Origin: Magicicada septendecula | Taxonomy: Eukaryota; Arthropoda; Insecta; Hemiptera; Cicadidae | Assembly: GCA_034769895.1 (NCBI GenBank) | Contig: CM068367.1 | Coordinates: 311,683,486 to 311,747,485, forward strand | DNA length: 64,000 nucleotides | Direction of reading: 5' to 3' | Shown: positions 27,546 through 42,686 of the stretch, piece after piece | How positions within the stretch are numbered: the stretch's first letter is position 1 | How the letters are laid out: each line of letters begins with the position of its first letter | Position numbers and translations under genes: made by a program | Notes under the pieces: generated by a model | The model's database searches: none | The model's input: the letters and a program-made list of their open reading frames with translations, nothing else | Told to the model about the DNA's origin: nothing

Positions 27546-30500
27546 AAATTAAATCAAAGTCAGTAATGTCCGTTTTTAAATTTAAACCTTTACTAACGTG
27601 CCACCTGTATTCGTTTGAGTTTGAGCGAATGTGTGTGTGTGTGTGTTGTGTGTATGTTCACAAATGCCTATAATAAAAAGCGGGATAGGGAACGGGAGAG
27701 ATAAAGTTAAGGAATGCACGGGGACGATGAGAGAGAACGAGAGACGTGTAAAACAGAGACACAAATGACGGTAAAAAAGCAGTCTGCCAATACCTGCCGT
27801 CAAAATCTAGGCGTTTTGATCGTTGAGCATACAATAAGATAAAAGATCCTGTTACACTAAAACTTATGATGCTTAGTTTAGGATTACGTCGCTGTCTTAA
27901 CGTAGTTCAGAACATTAGCTTTCCTAAAATTTTGCTAAAAATTACCACATAAACATTCATTCACGCATACAAACGCACACACAACTATGTAAAGAAAAGT
28001 TTTGTACGCTATGCAAGATTTATGAAACTACTATGGGCGCGCGTGAGTAAAGTAATAAATTCCAACGGCAACATTAAACACTTGGCGTCACAGCCTGCAG
28101 CCCTAACTTCTATCCATTCATTAGCTTTCTCTTTTATATCCAGTTCTTAATTAATACGCTTTCTTTCAGACAATCCAGAAAAGTTGGAGCAACAAAAAAA
28201 AGTATGATTAATTATTACTTATTCAACTCGAGTATTTTTTGTATTGTATTTTGGACTAACAATTTTTTATCAAGAGTTAGGACGTCGAATTGTTTTAAAA
28301 AAGTTTTTATGTGAGAAATGTTGCCGAACTGTTAGGAAGTGTTTAGTTAATACACCATCAGTGTACTTGGTGCAGTCCCTCCGACACACAAATTGAAAGC
28401 ATTTCACGAACGCTGAAAGCGGAACTAATTATTTTTACTAATGGTTAGAGTTTGTCGTCGTGATCCATAACGTTGATATTCATTGTTTTCAAACAGAAAA
28501 ATAGGCCCTATTAGGTAGTTGTAGTAAAATTTACATTTAGTTAAATATTTTATATATATAAAATATATATATATATTTTAACAGTTCTTCAAATATTAAC
28601 TATTACTGCAAGTAAAGTATTATCACCTTATTCACGTTTCACTGATTAAATCAGCATCGTCATGGGCTTATAAATGAATAAACAAACAATTGAATTGATT
28701 CGATTTCAATATAAGAAATAACGGATAATCGTATTTAATATAACAAAAATGATCGATTTAATTTGATTTTACTTATCGATTTTTATTTACTTAATACTTA
28801 TAAAACGTATCGATTTATTTACTCAATCAGCTGTTTTGTCGATTATATTGGAATATACATTATGTTTATATTTAATTTATTATAATAAAATTATAATTTT
28901 AAATAGATCATCTTGTTTTTTTTTACTTGAGTTTATCCTTTAATTAGTTAATTATTGTTATTGTGATTGTAAATATTAAGATTTTCCCAAATATTCATTT
29001 TTTGACCTTTTTGTTTGTTTTTAATTAACTTCACATTTTGTATGTCGGGAAATCGATGTTTATTATGTACACAAATAATTAGATTTGTAAATATTTGGTT
29101 TTAAAAAAGCATTGCGTTGTTGAAGGAATCTGTCGAGTAGTTTGTTGTTTGTCCGGCATACGTAAAATTTATTGCAATCTGGACACTCTTATATACAAAT
29201 ATAAAATATAATTTTAATATATTTAAATAAAATAAAACATAAATATTGTTATTTAATGTAAAAACCTGCAAGAAATACGTAAAAGGTACTTACAAAATAA
29301 AGATATATACATATAAGTAATAATGTGTGTGTGTGTGTGTGTGTATTTCACAGCGCATGATTTGACACATAAGTTAAATTAAAACATTACCGAGAAACAT
29401 AACTCGAGGAAAATGCATTATAATATAGATATTCAGCAATGGATTAAATTTAATTTACAGTATTTAAATACATTTGTAACTTATACATTTATTTTATTAT
29501 ATCTGCACAAAAATATGTAAAGCTTATAATCATATGTTTCAAATTTATCGTATCAGTATGTGTATTATTAAGTAAAATGTTCATCATGCTGCTTACATTG
29601 GTTTCTTAATTGTTACCTGTCAATTATTATTAACGTTATAATTTCAGCTTTTCTTTCTCAGTAATATCTGATAAAAATTATTAAAATTATTTAAACGAAG
29701 AAAAATAATAAATAACGATATTTATATATTATCACAGGATTTAACATGACTGATAATACTGATGTCTTGGTTGGTACCCACTCATAAACACGGTACTAAA
29801 AGTAGACAATCACAGGCCCAAGTAGTACCGACATCTGGCTTAACCTCGTGACTTAGGAGGAACGTAAAGTAATTCAGAATTAATTTTCAGTGTACAATCA
29901 GAGATACACCAAAAAAGCAAAGCATATTGTATTTTATTGTCTTTACAATTGGGTGTCCGGGTGCAAATGGTTCAGGTTTACCCTTGATCTCTACCAGTAT
30001 CCTTTAGCGTCATCGTCTGAATCGATTTAACGCTGATCAACTACTTTGTCGCTGTACGCCGTTATCATACTGAAACCGCTTTCCGAATACCAAATTAAAA
30101 TGGAGTCCTCGCTATGCGTCCTGATTTATCGTTAGGAATATAAAATGCGATTAGCTTGAACAACATGCTCGCGCACTACTATGTGCGTGTATGTGTCATA
30201 CGGTCAGACACAGACAACACGTACACAAGCGAATCAAACTGTATATACAGTATAATTATTTATTTATTAAATTTACATAGTGTATAATACAATTCGTATA
30301 TCAAATTATAGATCCCTAACGTTTTATTTATTAAGGGAGAGAACGACAAACACATATTGCATTATAATTTAAATTCAGATATAACAAGGTGAAAATAGAA
30401 TTTACCAAGTCGCAATGGATGCGATGAAAAGGTGTGATGTATAATGTGTACAGGCCTTTCTTGATTCAAATTTTGCATTTGATGGACCAAAACGAGGCAA

Positions 30501-31626
30501 GGAGAAAAAAATGTTACTGATAAACAGAGTGCGATTGTGACTTAATTTACTATACTGTACTGAGTTTCCGTTTGAATGTTGTATACCAGGACGTATACTT
30601 AAATCAAGTAATTACTCTAAAAAAGGGCCATTAAACATTACGTTTCGTCTCGGTATTTAGAGAGTCTATACTGAGAGACTAAATGTACGTAATTAAGTTT
30701 TAGTTATAGTCAGCGTAATTCATTAAAGATCACCCACGTCACATAAGTGGTTACCGACGAAACGTTAACTGGACTTCTCGCTTCACTTGCATTTACTGTT
30801 TCTCAAACACACGGGTACATCGTGTAAGCTATCTTTACGCACCTGTTCGGAATAAATATCTGTAGATCTCTTACAGCTGAGTTCGTAGTTTCCGAAGTAA
30901 GAACACACGCACATACCCACAAAGCTGTGCACATGCGCGCGCTTGTGTAACTTAGGCTGAATTTGGTTCTCTAAAAATTGATTTTTTTTAGATCTAAGTG
31001 ACAGTTTTTTGTCAGTTAATACGGTAGATTTGGAAGGATATGGAATGTTTGAAAGATCGGCTATGAAATGCCTTCCGACGTATGCAAACATACGATTGAA
31101 TGCAAAATTACTTTGTTATTGGATATGACAATTGGAAACACACAGATATCTAGAACTTTGTGATCGTAATGATTTTGACTATATTAAAACTTTGACCAAG
31201 TCACTAAAAAAGTACTACTTCTTAATTGCTACTTAAAACTTGCATTAAAAACATATTACCACCGATAAACACCCTGCCGTGCCTAGAACACAATCAGGTA
31301 CGTTGTTATCTATTCAGTGGGATGGTTTTTGGTAATTTATTTATAGACCTGACGGTATCTCAGGCGCTGAGCGCCTTTTTTGGGGCGAAATTAGATACAT
31401 TTTTGTGTAGTATGTAGTACACTGATAGTTAATGCCAGTTGGAAAGGCTGTTACACCAGTGGCAGGCCTAGTCTTGGTCAAAAGTCAGGTCTCACATAAA
31501 GCCTACGAGTTTTCTTATTAAGTTTTAAATTGTAAGAAATGTAATAATAATGTATAAATAAAACATTATAAATTTTAACATATTTGTATTGCAATAATAA
31601 ACAATAATGAAAAAGAAGACCAGAAA
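27546..31626. other. AT-rich intronic stretch
   Basis: Contains a short (GT)n at about 29324-29345 and an AT palindrome near 28548-28580. ORFs up to 102 codons (30783-31091) show no domain. No mobile element recognised. Confidence 0.4.
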
Positions 31627-32029
31627 GGACACTAAAAGAATTTTATAATTTTATAAGACGATGGCTGTTCCAGCATTATTATGTGGCTGCGAATCTTGGA
31701 CGATGAGGAAGAGCGACTGGAATAACATTCAAGCAGCGGAAATGAAATACTTAAGAACAGTAAAGGGATGTTCTAAAGCAGACCGTATACGATATGAGAA
31801 CGTAAGAAAGAATTTGAATATATTATCAGTTAGAGAAAAGATAGTATTGTGTAGAGAAAAATGGAAAAGCCATTTGCAACGAATGGGTGATACCCGCATT
31901 CCACGGTTAGCCTATAATTACAGCCATATAGAAGAAGAGACGTCGGACGACCGGTAGCAGGGTGGCGAGAAACATGAGGCCGGAACAGGAGAATGCTCTT
32001 AAGCCTTGAACGATTGATGATGATGATGA
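31627..32029 (+). pseudogene. LINE ORF2 C-terminal fragment with (ATG)n end
   Basis: The open part (31661-31957) begins MAVPALLCGCESWTMRKSDW and continues with IQAAEMKYLRTVKGCSKADR, then LNILSVREKI and WKSHLQRMGDTRIPR. This is the standard C-terminal block of insect LINE ORF2 proteins. FYK upstream extends it past a stop. Downstream, shifted frames give DVGRPVAGW and TGTGEC before a TTGATGATGATGATGAA terminus like that at 60.95 kb. AATTTTATA occurs on both sides, but the region is so AT-rich that I do not claim a target duplication. It is antisense to the host gene. Confidence 0.75.
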
Positions 32030-32835
32030 AATAAAATTTTATATTATTACTTTTTATGTGTAGTAATTATTATCATTTCCACATACTACGACTGCCGTCA
32101 CAATACATTTTTTTTAAAATTTTAATTGTTATTGTTATTCCCAGCTTCTAAGATGACCCCAACTCTAAAGCTATAGAATCGCCACAGAAATATGCACATG
32201 ATTTTGGTTTATACGTCAACATTTTATGTTAACGTTATCTGAGACAGGGCGAACGGATGTTATCACATGTAAAACTCATGTCCAAAAATAAGAAGACGAT
32301 TGTATGTAATGAAATATCATACCAATATTATTTTCATTAACGTAGGGACTGGAATGTACAGACTTACAACAGCTGAACGAATACAATTTGCTGCACCGTG
32401 TTTAATGAACTAATTTTAGTTAATAAATGTGTACATTTGTTGTTTCCCTGATTTGTTGTTTACCACAGTGTTGCATAAATTATTAGTGTTTTGTTTATCA
32501 ATTTCCTCCGTAATTATCTGTTGAGCAACGAGGCTGTTTAACAGCGAAAATTAATTTTATGCAGGGTACTAACTAGCTGACAAACTCTCAACATTATAAC
32601 TATAAGCAGACGTGTTTAGTAGAACTGGAGTACAACTGAAGTCATTTAAAATTTAAAAAGAAGCGCTCTCAGTGTTCATAAATAATTGGCAGAGAGACAC
32701 ACGGCGCGGGGATGGAACTGAAAATGTTCCACAACTATTGAATATTTATGAACGGTCCAATTAATCTTAGTTTAAACAATGCAAGTACCCAAAGTTGAAC
32801 GCATGCCAAAAAAATTCATTCTCATTCACATCGCA

Positions 32836-32871
<36 letters not shown>

Positions 32872-34968
32872 AATAAAATAACGTTTGGAAAGTTCCGACA
32901 TTCGTACATTCGTTCCGACATAATTCAGGTTTACGAAAGGTTAATTAACTGGTATTGAATGGAAAATTATAGCGTTGCCATTGCGGTATGAGTGAAAATA
33001 TCATCTTTGTATTTTGATTACACGGGACAGATAACATTCACGCATAAAATATTTTTTAACGAATTTTAAAACAATGTATTCATGAATCGTATAATCCCAG
33101 AATTTTTGTCTCAGTGGGGAAGTGGTGTTTATAAAAAAAGATGTAAAAGTAAACAATGCACTAAGAAATTATATTATATTCAGATAATATTATATACCGG
33201 TACAGAAATAATATTATTTAATACATAATTAAAATTTATGGTTAAAAATTCAAACTTATGAATTTGCATATACAAAAAAGGAGGATAGTACAGATAAGGG
33301 AAATGACGGTGAAATTAGAAAAAGACAGAAAAATAGAGAGAAGAAAGAGGGAGCATAGGTGTAAAAACGTCTACGCAGGTAGAGATAAAAATAATATTCG
33401 AATAATATGTGTAATGCGCAGTATGTGTAACCGGATAATAAGATTGATGCATATGAAATTAAAGAAACAATAAGGAAATAATTACATGAATTCTGAGCAA
33501 TAAGCAGAGTTAAAATATTTCAATATTAGTATTGTAATTCTTGTAAAACTAAGTTTAGTATTGCATATTAAAACACTGTTCTAGTAATGAAATCGTAAAA
33601 GTATTCGATTGTGTTGGTCGGCACGATAGATACATAAACGAACCTATGAAGGTCCATTATTTTACCAAAGTTTATAAAACATGAAAAAGGTGCGTACTGA
33701 AGAATATTTTAAGCTAATAAACGGTGAGCTAAAAGTTCCTAGTTGATTTCAGTTGATTTGTTTCGAGAATTTTAGTATAACTTTTGCATATTATAAACAC
33801 CACAAGGCTGAGAGAGAACGAAGACTCCAGTTTTACTTTCACAATAATCATGCGGTAATTAGAACTTGCAAGGTTTAAATACATTAATTATTTTTGTAAA
33901 AATTTTGTCAATACTGCTAACGGTAATCTAGAATTACGAATTTCACAGCTGTCAGTTTTTGTTACTTGTGTCGCATCCCTTTTTTTTACCCATTGCGTAA
34001 ACATCTTCTAGTAGCGTGTCTAACAACGTAGCCTTAATTCCTTTGATGTGGTTCAGAGATATTTTTTCTTTTCTATTCGTTAGGAAATCGTTAATATGTT
34101 TTTCTCCTGGCTTTCGTTGCACGCCCTGCTTATACTGACACTAGCGTCTGTGAAATTCCCGTTACTTTTCATTATTCTTGTCTTAACAAAGTCACTGAAA
34201 TAACGTTATTTTTGCAGACAGTTAAAAATACTGTACCTCAGAGTCGACGTGCTAGGCGTTTGTGTCACACAGAAATACCATGTCACATCGCATGATTTTG
34301 TTACAATAATTACATGATTTCATATGTAATAATTAAATAATCACATTGTTTCTGTTTTCAGTGAGTATATTCTACATTATTGCAACGCGCATCTTCGACA
34401 ATATGTGCATTATATCAAAATTGGTGACAAAAAGTAGGCTGAAGGTGCTAAAAGCAACTCTGCGTACTTAACGCTTACGTTTGAACACTGTGTTTATATT
34501 AACAATTTTATCAGTATGTCTGAAGGAGTGCAAATAGGCCTACATACGTTTCCGTTTTGAGTAATAACTATTTTGAGTGAGTCGTGTGGAGTCCGCATAA
34601 GATATTCCAATAGTTTTTCGCTATTTACCGGTACGTTACTTTCAATGATTTTTTACAAGTAATTTTTAAATCATAATCATATTATACTGTACTTGTATAT
34701 AAGCAGTTCATTTTTATAAAAGTAATACTATTTAAGATAAGTTTTATAATATGAACGATCCGTCAGAGAATTTTGAAGTATATACCGACTGAAGTAAGGG
34801 TTAAACTGACGAGGTTCGATTCATTCTTTTTAAAACCGATCTCCATAATCTTTCTTGTTTCTTGTGACTTTCTTTTCTTACATTTTTGGAACAAAGATTT
34901 GCTTAATTTTGTTCTGCGTCGAAAAGCGAAATCAAGTGAATGATATTTTTGAGGCGGGCTGCTGGAAA
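32030..34968. other. AT-rich intronic stretch
   Basis: Contains (GT)n at 32838-32869. No gene or mobile element recognised; the basic 71-codon frame at 33258-33473 is A/G-rich low-complexity. Confidence 0.4.
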
Positions 34969-34980
34969 AAATATAAGTGA

Positions 34981-35279
34981 TCGAATTAGGAATGTGCCCA
35001 TGAGAAAAAATTTTCAGCAGGAATCAGTTATATAGAAAGTGAAGAAGAGAGCACTGCAGTGGTTTGAACATGTGAACAAGACTGACGAAAGCCCAAGCTC
35101 ATTAAGCGCGTCCAGAAGGAGGAAGACGAAGAAGACTACGATTGGAATGGGTTGACCGTATTGAAAATCTGAATAACAGAAGGAGAAAATCTTAATAAAA
35201 GTAAAACTCCAAGCCAAAAGGTAGAAATGAGTTTAGTAAGTGGTTGAAGACCCCGACGTCTGACGATAAAAATTATAGA

Positions 35280-35310
<31 letters not shown>

Positions 35311-35393
35311 AAGAAAAAGAAGAAGAAGAAGAAGAAGAAGAAGAAGAAGAAGAAGAAGAAGAAGAAGAAGAAGAAGAAGAAGAAGAAGAAGAC
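34981..35393 (+). mobile_element. 5'-truncated LINE with (GAA)n tail and perfect 12-bp target-site duplication
   Basis: AAATATAAGTGA at 34969-34980 and 35394-35405 flanks the insert exactly. The translation includes DRIRNVPMRKN, KVKKRALQWFEHV, then PEGGRRRRRLRLEWVDRIEN, then SKWLKTPTSDD before a stop. These match LINE ORF2 C-termini (DRIRN...QWFGHV...GRRRRGRP..RW.D). Frameshifts and a TAG make it non-coding. A ~110-base (GAA)n with one GAAAAA interruption forms the 3' end inside the duplication. It is antisense to the host gene. Confidence 0.85.
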
Positions 35394-35637
35394 AAATATA
35401 AGTGAATGGACTATATAGCTGTTTTCCATTATTTTTTATCGGCTAAATCTTTAGGTATATATTTGGAAATGCTGTTGCCCAGGCATACGGTTCATTTTTA
35501 TCCGTTTATGTTTAAATGAAAGTGAAAAAAGTTTGTCAATATGGAAATGAATTTGTATTCTTCTATATTATATCAATTTCTATAAAACCCTCTATTATTT
35601 GGTTATAAAGATAACTGTACAGGAAAGACGGTATTAC

Positions 35638-35688
35638 CCATCGATGTATAATAATACATCGATTGTATGTGTTATTATACATCGATGG
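35638..35688. repeat. Short perfect inverted repeat
   Basis: CCATCGATGTATAATAA (35638-35654) is repeated inverted at 35672-35688 with a 17-base spacer that itself contains TACATCGAT. Direct copies of GTATTACC flank it. Confidence 0.8.
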
Positions 35689-35705
35689 TATTACCTAGTC
35701 TGTTG

Positions 35706-37314
35706 TAAGCGTTACATAAACATTTAAACATGATTTTATACAATACTTGGTACAGAAAACAATCATTCTTACACTGCCATGGACTTAACTTATCGATAGT
35801 CGTATAGAAATGAAATGATTAAACGTTTTATATACCTCGACATTATTGGGGTACGTAATTCAGTTAAGCCCGCAGTCGTATAGTCATTTAGCAGTGACAA
35901 ACAGACGACAAAAATATCTATTTCTTATTATGAAGTACGTGGTTACCAATTTCGGTATCAGCACGCTTGTAAGCGTGACAGAATGTCATCTGATATTCCG
36001 AATTACCTTGCCTACCCAAGTAGCTATTTACGGGCATTTACATTCATATCAGGTCCCCTAAATGTTAACAGTCATGTAAAACGACACTTATCGTCAAGAC
36101 GAACGCGTGTTTACTGTCCTTCTTTATAGTTACTTACTTTTATTTTATCGTAAATGTGGTTACACTTTTATGTCTTAGCAACTACCGCCAAAATTTATAC
36201 GCACATTATTACCTCCTTAAGTTATTCAGTGACAGAAACTTGACTAGTTGATAGTTGAACGCGTACGGTAGTATGTACCTAAACGTTATAATATTATCCA
36301 ACACGCAAAGTAAACTAAATCCTAAAAGTTCGCAAAATACAACTAAATAATTTTTTATCGTAAATGAAACCTACTGATCGGCTTCCTGTTTACCAATTCC
36401 TACTAAGACGTCGATTACTCCTAGAATATTCACAGCATCTTCCAAGCAAACATACTTGTGTTTGTGTTTCTTTATGTTTAATTCAGATTTTCTGCATTCA
36501 CGTGCTGCACTCTATAATAACAACTATGTCCCATTTACAAAATAGGAATTAAACTCCGTAGAATTTAAAAATATAAATGTCTCAACCATAAGTACAGATA
36601 AATTTCTTATGTTTTCTGTAAAGTATAAATTACACGTAGCCACAATTCCTAGGCCTATATATCTGTTTCAACTTCAACCGATGAAAATGCTAGCCCTGTT
36701 TGATTATGATTTTATGCAACGTAACTTATATAGTAAATTTTTCGTTCTTCTATTTATCTCGTAAATTTCTACAGTAAAAGTAAATATATAAACTATCATC
36801 AGTGTTAAATCAAGCGCCTTATGTCTTAGAAATATTTTGGAATATTGAAAAAAGTGAAAGAAAAGTTTTAGCTTTTCAACGTTATCTGAATAGCGATGTA
36901 TTTTCTACTGAAATTACTTTTGACGTAAATCTACCGAAGATATATCCAAAACAAAAAGTATCCTTTCCTTATAGTATTAACAAATTGTTGTTTAAGAAGA
37001 AATTCATGTACAATTTAATTTTGACGAAGCGTGAACCTGAAAGCGATGTACCCCAATGGGTTGTGTCTGCGTAATGAAATCAGCTTAAAATTAGTGTGCC
37101 TGTTGTTTTGCGTCAGCGGATGTCTTCACACATATAGAACAGGGAAAATCACGTATAAAAATTAACGGTTGATGAGTACCCAGCTCTTGCACGTCACTCG
37201 CTAATACGTGAGCCAAAGCGAGCACTCAACGTCGATAAAGTAAAGTTTTATTTGTGTTGAAGAATAATAAGATGTTTTATTCTTCGTATTGTTTAAATTA
37301 GCAGCCATCCTTAC
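35706..37314. other. Intronic stretch with one copy of a diverged repeat
   Basis: About 35985-36080 (ACCTTGCC.ACCCAAGTA ... CCCCTAAATGT) resembles 37563-37660. ORFs of 62-90 codons here lack domains or splice sites. No other feature. Confidence 0.4.
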
Positions 37315-37503
37315 TATTTCTTTTATGAATTTGCTAACTGCTATAATTTTTTATTGTTCGACTAAGCTTTTCGTCATTGCTGACATCTTCAAGTCTTAAA
37401 CAACCTTAACAAGGTTGTTTAAGACTTGAAGATGTCAGCAATGACGAAAAGCTTAGTCGAACAATAAAAAATTATAGCAGTTAGCAAATTCATAAAAGAA
37501 ATA
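37315..37503. repeat. Perfect 93-bp-arm palindrome (3-bp spacer)
   Basis: Bases 37315-37407 are the exact reverse complement of 37411-37503, with only AAC between. Each arm contains GACTTGAAGATGTCAGCAAT followed by GACGAAAAGC, similar to the CUGANGA-U-stem II-GAAA layout. One base past each arm a mismatch begins. Such an exact hairpin is either very young, maintained by conversion, or a fold-back artefact. Confidence 0.95.
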
Positions 37504-37781
37504 ATAATAAGATGAATAGAATTATTATTTTTCCTCATGGGCTTCAGCGAGCTCTGAGGAAACATAACCTTGCCAACCCAAGTACGTATCTGTTTACAAA
37601 CATTTACACTCACATCAAAAGTCCCCCTAAATGTGATATTTATGTAAAAGGACACACGCGTTCGTGTAAAGGAAAATGATTTTCATTGGATTATGAATTC
37701 GACATAACTTCGCTAGATACTTGACCGAGTCAGACAATTTGTGAGGCGTACTGTATCGTCCTATACCAGATTAGAGACAGC
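37504..37781. repeat. Second copy of the 36.0 kb diverged repeat
   Basis: 37563-37660 shares TAACCTTGCC.ACCCAAGTA, CATTTACACTCACATCA and CCCCTAAATGTG with 35985-36080 in the same orientation. Family unknown. Confidence 0.55.
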
Positions 37782-37794
37782 GAGATAGATAGAC

Positions 37795-37842
<48 letters not shown>

Positions 37843-37845
37843 GAA

Positions 37846-37876
<31 letters not shown>

Positions 37877-37898
37877 AGAGAGAGAAAAGAGAGAGAGA
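37782..37898. repeat. (GATA)n/(GA)n compound microsatellite
   Basis: GATA units run to about 37822, then GA runs interrupted by GGAAGAG and AAAAGAG. Confidence 0.95.
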
Positions 37899-38734
37899 TA
37901 TGTAATCTCCCTTTGAAGATGTTTTGAGGATATGTTGCTTATTTAATATAAGTATATCTCTGTTAACTGGTGGTGGTGTGGTTGGAGAAAATCGAGCTGC
38001 AATTTTTGTCTTAGCATGATAACTCGAATCCGTATTTTAAAAGTACAGTTGATATTGTTGTTTCTCTCCTGTATGTGGTTTCGTAAATATGTAAATTAAA
38101 TGCACATATTTTTTGTACAGAAACATAATGATTTCTTATTACCAAACCATATAGATATGAAATTTGTTTACTGCAGTTTGAGTATATTACCACTTGTGTT
38201 TTAAATATCGATACTTATCGACTACTCTGTAGACTGACACTGGTGACATTTCAGCGAATATGTGGGCGTTACGCGAGACCCAATTACAGCACTGACTGTG
38301 TGAATAAAACACAATGTTGAATGATCCAGTGTTCACTACCCTGCACGAACTGCCATTATCTGAGGTCACAATTGTGCACTCTGACCGTGAAGATGTTGTC
38401 ACACTGAGCAGAGCATATTGGATTCCAAGCGGGCACCCACGCAGGCGACTAGCCCTGCCTGACTCCTCCGAGATTACTTATTTAGTATTTAGTAAATCGA
38501 AGTAAGTTTAGAAGAATGAAATTTAACGCCAAGACGTATAATAAATCAGTACAGACATAAATCAGTAAAATAAGTTTAATATAATTTAAATGAATTAAAT
38601 ATTAAATTGAAGAAGTGTAAGGGAATTATTAATCAATAAAGAAATAATGCAAATTGAGGAATCGTAATGGCGTAAATTATAGATCATAAGAACCATAAAA
38701 TGTAATATAATAATGTAATGCTTTTAGCAATATA
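37899..38734. other. Intronic stretch
   Basis: No supported feature. Two overlapping opposite frames at 38187-38505 lie in slightly GC-richer sequence but show no domain. Confidence 0.4.
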
Positions 38735-39429
38735 CATGCCAGAAATACAACTTTAAGATCTCAAATACTAAGACAAAACCAATGAATGGCCTTCCTAGAG
38801 AAGAACCCTATAAGAGGAAAAATTGATAATAGTGTTTAGGAGCAGGTATCACATTTTAATTATCTGGGATGTGATATCTCATATAGAAAGGACAACGATA
38901 TCGAAAGAAAGTTAAATATATTTAGTTATACCTGTGGAACAATGAGACGACTATTGAAGAATAAAACGCAGCGGGAGACACAGCTGAAGTTCTATAAGGT
39001 AATGGCTGTATCGACTTTAACGTATGGGTGTGAAAAATAGACTCTACTGCAAAAAGATATTTCAAAAATACAGGACTCGCAAATGATATTTTTAAGAGCA
39101 GTTCAGGGATGTAGTTTGAGAGAACGACAACATAAGGCAAGACCTGAAGTTACTATCGGTTCTGGATAGAATAAAGAAATACAGGCAGAATTGAAAGTCC
39201 CATGTGAAACCCATAGTAGGCACGCTTATACCTAAACAAGCGTTTGAATATAAGTCAGTGGAAACGAGAGATCGTGGAAGACCCTGGAAAAAATGGTCTC
39301 TGTAAAGTCTCTGTGAAGTCGGAACGGGCTATAGCCGAAACCATGTAGTTAAGACGAAGAAGAAGAAGAAGAAGAAGAAGAAGAAGAAGAAGAAGAAGAA
39401 GAAGAAGAAGAAGAAGAAGAAGAAGAAGA
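38735..39429 (+). pseudogene. LINE ORF2 fragment (RT thumb to C-terminus) with (GAA)n end
   Basis: Frame-shifted translation gives YNFKISNTKTKPM, then EQVSHFNYLGCDIS, then TMRRLLKNKTQRETQLKFY, KVMAVSTLTYGCE and IFLRAVQGCSLRER. This is the diagnostic order of insect LINE ORF2: NTKTK.M, then NYLGC.I, then KFYK.MA...YG.E, then LR.V.GC. It holds stops and shifts. It runs into a ~75-base (GAA)n at 39355-39429. The 9-mer GTAGTTAAG occurs just before (39345) and after (39440) the tail. I found no convincing target duplication. It is antisense to the host gene. Confidence 0.82.
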
Positions 39430-41754
<2,325 letters not shown>

Positions 41755-42290
41755 TTAAATACTTTTTGCTACAGTCTATTTCTTGATGCATATATAATTT
41801 ATTTAATATTATACATTCTTTACCTCAAGATGTTTTATTCCCTTATTTGGTACATGTTTTGGGAAACGTATTGTTTCCTTCTTCAGCCTTCCTTATTTTA
41901 TATCTTGTGGAGTATTTGTGTTTTGGTACGTTGTTGTTATGGCTTTCTGTTGGTTTTTGGTATTTTCTATTGGCGTTATTATGTGCGGTTGTGATGTATA
42001 TATTAGCTTTTGGAGTATTTTCGATGTTGAGTGCTTTGAAAATTGTGTCATGTTTTGTATTGATTTGTATTTGTTCAGGAATATTTGTGTTTGTATATTT
42101 GTACATTTTTCCATATATTCACTATGGTGCCTTTGTGTGGTATGTGTGTTATTAGTGTCATGTTGGTTATGTCTGGGAATTCATGTCCTGTGTTTATTGC
42201 ATGTGTGACCAAATTAGATTTATATATTTCTAGTTTTTTGCAGGCGTTTAGATGTTCAAAATAAAAACATAGGACAAACAAAAAACAACA
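41755..42290 (-). pseudogene. Penelope-like element: C-terminal (GIY-YIG-type) ORF end plus terminal repeat
   Basis: Minus-strand frames read LNACKKLEIYKSNLVTHAI, then NTGHEFPDI, HIPHKG, VNIWKNVQIYKHKY and NIPEQIQINTKHDTIFKALN. This resembles the end of Penelope-like polyproteins, where a Cys/His-containing GIY-YIG endonuclease domain ends in 'FA.H....H.....LEILH...KG..L...E..EIYK'. Frame breaks near 42075-42110 show it is dead. Immediately 3' of the ORF lies a hammerhead-like relic on the minus strand: CTGAAGA, then GGAAAC/GTTTCC as stem II, then CAAAAC in place of GAAAC. The GIY-YIG catalytic residues themselves are not in the fragment. Confidence 0.6.
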
Positions 42291-42685
42291 ACAAAAATGT
42301 TATTTTACGTTTACTGACTGAATAATACAAGCAAGGTTTGTAGTGACATGCCGCAAATCTTGTTTCAACAACAAACTTTGAAGTATACATCAATGATATG
42401 CATACATCGATGTATATGTAATTAACGTTACTGAACTGGAAACATATAAGGTACAGAATAAAAACAATAATCGTAGGAAACGTAAATAATATTCTCTCCT
42501 AAAATATATAAAACAGATTTGTTCATAAATTATCATAAAACAGTTAAAGGGAACCTAGAAAGCATCTCTAGAAGTATTTTATTTTAATTAAATCCTTAAA
42601 TTGGTAGTGTCCATCAATGAATGAATTTTTCAGTGAAGGGTTTGTGAGATCGGTCAAAAATATAACACAAATTTTTAACTTATTT
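42291..42685. other. AT-rich stretch between two PLE remnants
   Basis: No feature recognised. It may be decayed PLE sequence, since a second hammerhead-like motif follows. Confidence 0.3.
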
Positions 42686-42686
42686 G

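Noticed and set aside
30783..31091. 102-codon minus-strand ORF
   Set aside because: No domain, signal or codon bias; consistent with chance in this length of sequence.
31639..32043. AATTTTATA target duplication around the 31.6 kb LINE
   Set aside because: The 9-mer occurs twice upstream, in sequence that seems to be LINE-derived itself, and is expected by chance in such AT-rich DNA.
35136..35429. Poly-Phe 97-codon minus-strand ORF
   Set aside because: Antisense of the (GAA)n tail of a LINE insertion.
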